A DNA stretch of 64,000 bases from Halorhabdus sp. CBA1104. GTDB taxonomy: Archaea > Halobacteriota > Halobacteria > Halobacteriales > Haloarculaceae. The position numbers were made by a program, and so were the translations under genes. The stretch spans positions 1,302,001 to 1,366,000 of the forward strand of contig NZ_CP033878.1 of the NCBI RefSeq assembly GCF_009690625.1. Reading direction: 5' to 3'. Positions 62,356-64,000 of this stretch are shown here, piece after piece. Every line of letters begins with the position of its first letter. Within the stretch, counting starts at the first letter, position 1. The notes under the pieces were generated by a model, which was given only the letters and a program-made list of their open reading frames with translations, had not been told where the DNA came from and ran no database searches.

Positions 62356-62637
62356 TTAGTTCGATTGGGTTTCGGTGTCGGTGTCGGAGTCGCTCGAAGA
62401 CTGAGTCGTCGAGTCGGCACTCGCCGACTCCGGCGATTCGGCCCCGTCTTTCATCTCTTCGAGTTCCTCTTCGACTTGCTGGCGGCCTTTCTGGAATTCA
62501 CCCATCGCCTGCCCGGTCGAGCGAGCGAGCTTGGGGATCTTGTTTGCGCCGAACAGCAACACTGCCAACAGCACGATCAACAGTAGTTCGGGTCCGCCCG
62601 GGATGCCACCGAGTTGTAGGATCAATCCATCGATCAT
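62356..62637 (-). CDS. tatA: Sec-independent protein translocase TatA
   Basis: 93 residues. A short N-terminal helix (GGPELLLIVLLAVLLFGANK) is followed by the amphipathic helix beginning PKLARSTGQAMGEF, with the FG...PKL hinge that marks TatA/E. A Ser/Asp/Thr-rich acidic tail completes it. It forms the pore of the twin-arginine pathway, which two lipoproteins in this window use (at 20730 and 44432). tatC is not in the window. Confidence 0.93.
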   Translation of the reverse strand: MIDGLILQLGGIPGGPELLLIVLLAVLLFGANKIPKLARSTGQAMGEFQKGRQQVEEELEEMKDGAESPESASADSTTQSSSDSDTDTETQSN

Positions 62638-62767
62638 CGCTACGTGATTCTTGCTAACTGTGTAATATAGGCTTTTTGCTAGCCAGGTGTACATCATCCC
62701 AGCGGTGCGGACCGGCAATTGTCGTGAACGGCACATCTTTTGGGCCACCATTCCTACTCGGGGTGCA

Positions 62768-63244
62768 ATGGTTGCTGAAGGCGACAGCGCCCCCGACTTT
62801 ACTGCACCGCTCGCAAACGGCGACATCGACTCGTTTACCCTCTCTGAACGTCTCGACGAGGCCCCGATCGTCTTGGCGTTTTTCCCCGGCGCGTTCACCA
62901 GCGTCTGCAGCCACGAGATGACCGAGTTCCGCGACCGCAGCGACGATATCGAAGATGTGGGCGGGACGCTGTATGGGATCAGCGTCGATTCACCGTTCGC
63001 ACTCAACGAGTTCCGCGACAAACTCGAACTCCCCTTTGGCCTGCTCAGTGACGCCGAAAAGGAGGTCGTCGACACCTACGATCTCACCATGGACTTCGAC
63101 GAACTGGGCGTCTACGACGTCGCCAAGCGCTCGGTATTCGTCGTCGACAGCGACGGCGAGGTCTCTTATGCGTGGGTCAGTGACGATCCAGGCGTCGAAC
63201 CCGACTACGACGAAGTTATCGACGCAGTGACCGACGCCGCCTGA
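62768..63244 (+). CDS. Peroxiredoxin, 1-Cys type (AhpE/BCP-like)
   Basis: 158 residues. The peroxidatic Cys47 lies in FFPGAFTSVCSHE, with Pro40, Thr44 and an Arg further on as the catalytic set. No other Cys is in the sequence, so it is a 1-Cys enzyme that needs an external thiol, possibly gamma-glutamylcysteine or a thioredoxin. It reduces hydrogen peroxide and organic peroxides. It is divergent from tatA, with 130 bp between starts. Confidence 0.92.
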   Translation: MVAEGDSAPDFTAPLANGDIDSFTLSERLDEAPIVLAFFPGAFTSVCSHEMTEFRDRSDDIEDVGGTLYGISVDSPFALNEFRDKLELPFGLLSDAEKEVVDTYDLTMDFDELGVYDVAKRSVFVVDSDGEVSYAWVSDDPGVEPDYDEVIDAVTDAA

Positions 63245-63332
63245 GGCGACGGCCCCCACACTGTGGACGGCCAACGAGAGCGAGAGGAAATACACGCGCG
63301 GCCTTTTTCTCGTGGTAGCTCTTGTATCGAGT

Positions 63333-64000
63333 ATGAGCGAGTCGACGGACACGACAGAGACAGGTGACGGCGATGGGCGGATCTACGAACCGGGGGCTGA
63401 ACACGCGTTTCCGGACGCGCGACTCAACGAGGTCCTGGCATACGTGGCCGACGACGAGGAGATTCAAGCGTATCTCACTGCCCAGAACGTCAACCCGGTG
63501 GCGCGAAAGCAGTACAACGACCACGGCCAGAAACACATCGAGATCGTCCGCCACCGGGCGCTCTGTCTCTATGACCTACTGAAGCGTGGCGGCGTCGTGT
63601 TCAACGGTGCGCGCGAACAGGGTCTCGGCGAGGCAGACGAGCCAGTCATCATCGCGCTGGCGGCGACGTTACACGACATCGGCCACGTCGTCCACCGAGA
63701 CGACCATCCGTATTATTCGATCCCGTTGGCTGGGAGTCTCCTCGACCGGATCCTCGAAGACCTGCCGTTTTACGACGTCGCCGAGGCGGTCCGTGTCAAA
63801 AGCGAGGTCCTGCACGCGATCCTTTGTCACGACACCGACGAACAGCCACTGACCCTGGAGGCAGGGGTCGTCAGGGTTGCCGACGCCCTCGACATGGAGA
63901 GTGGTCGCTCGCGATTCCCGTACGAACAGGGCGGGCGCGGGATCAACACGGTCTCCAGTCAGGCCATCGAGGCAGTGAATCTCCGGCCGGGCGAGGGCAC
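63333..64000 (+). CDS. HD-domain phosphohydrolase (cut by right edge)
   Basis: The visible 222 residues start MSESTDTTETGD. An acidic N-terminus is followed by an HD domain: H in NDHGQKHIEIVRHR, the HD pair in LAATLHDIGHVVHRDDH, H in LHAILCHDTDE and the final Asp in VRVADALDMESG. Such enzymes hydrolyse phosphate esters (nucleotides or cyclic nucleotides). The C-terminal part is outside the window. A T-rich stretch (63304-63309) lies 24 bp before the ATG and could be TATA-like or a terminator for the peroxiredoxin gene. Confidence 0.88.
   Translation, partial: MSESTDTTETGDGDGRIYEPGAEHAFPDARLNEVLAYVADDEEIQAYLTAQNVNPVARKQYNDHGQKHIEIVRHRALCLYDLLKRGGVVFNGAREQGLGEADEPVIIALAATLHDIGHVVHRDDHPYYSIPLAGSLLDRILEDLPFYDVAEAVRVKSEVLHAILCHDTDEQPLTLEAGVVRVADALDMESGRSRFPYEQGGRGINTVSSQAIEAVNLRPGEG

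Overview
The window is chromosomal DNA from a halophilic archaeon of the class Halobacteria. The evidence is the very acidic, Asp/Glu-rich proteins with GTC/GAC-rich codons, and several families typical of this group: HalX response regulator, DICT sensor, TrmB regulators, AsnC-TRASH copper regulator, Tat lipoprotein signals and tandem Usp. TATA boxes sit about 25-30 bp before start codons, as expected for leaderless archaeal transcription. A Gln-type lactate dehydrogenase beside a large intracellular glycosidase/ABC-importer cluster would suit a saccharolytic, fermenting genus such as Halorhabdus, but that is a guess.

Layout. 1-2.6 kb: edge of an MBL-fold hydrolase, a HalX response regulator overlapping a RecA/KaiC-like gene, and a TrmB regulator. 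2.7-9.8 kb: a 1,519-residue surface protein built from nine tandem 115-residue units, followed by an RND/MMPL membrane protein. 9.8-16 kb: DUF5788, DICT, MutS, a thioredoxin-like protein, a small gene that looks frameshifted, a membrane protein and an NmrA-like protein. 16.3-17.3 kb: lactate dehydrogenase. 18-34 kb: an amino-sugar/mannoside utilisation region with a TrmB-like regulator, ABC solute-binding protein, two permeases and ATPase, GlcNAc-kinase-like and SIS proteins, GH3 beta-N-acetylhexosaminidase-like, GH2 beta-mannosidase-like and an aldo/keto reductase, separated by unusually long AT-rich noncoding stretches.

34-45.8 kb: an unrecognised 582-residue membrane protein, a small FAD protein, two bPH2 membrane proteins, an ABC exporter pair, a hybrid histidine kinase, a HAD phosphatase, a DJ-1/PfpI protein and a PQQ-type sugar dehydrogenase. 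45.9-50.1 kb: a copper module (AsnC-TRASH regulator, DUF211, VIT1/CCC1-like protein, CopA pump). 50.3-53.7 kb: a sulfur module (rhodanese/MBL fusion, two YeeE/YedE halves, PiT-family permease). 53.7-58.2 kb: a histidine kinase with a degenerate receiver, tandem Usp, a tiny membrane protein and TauE/SafE.

58.2-64 kb: an FeS-type photolyase/cryptochrome, a 40-residue CPxCG zinc-ribbon microprotein, a GCS2-like ligase, tRNA-Arg(CCU) with nearby tRNA 3'-end fragments, TatA, a 1-Cys peroxiredoxin and an HD-domain protein cut by the right edge.

The clearest system-level story is 18-34 kb. A sugar importer together with intracellular beta-N-acetylhexosaminidase, beta-mannosidase, amino-sugar kinase and SIS isomerase suggests uptake and breakdown of a GlcNAc/mannose-containing oligosaccharide. 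The most striking sequence structure is the exact 345-bp-period repeat array at 3.35-6.5 kb. All functional statements come from reading translated motifs; no database search was run.
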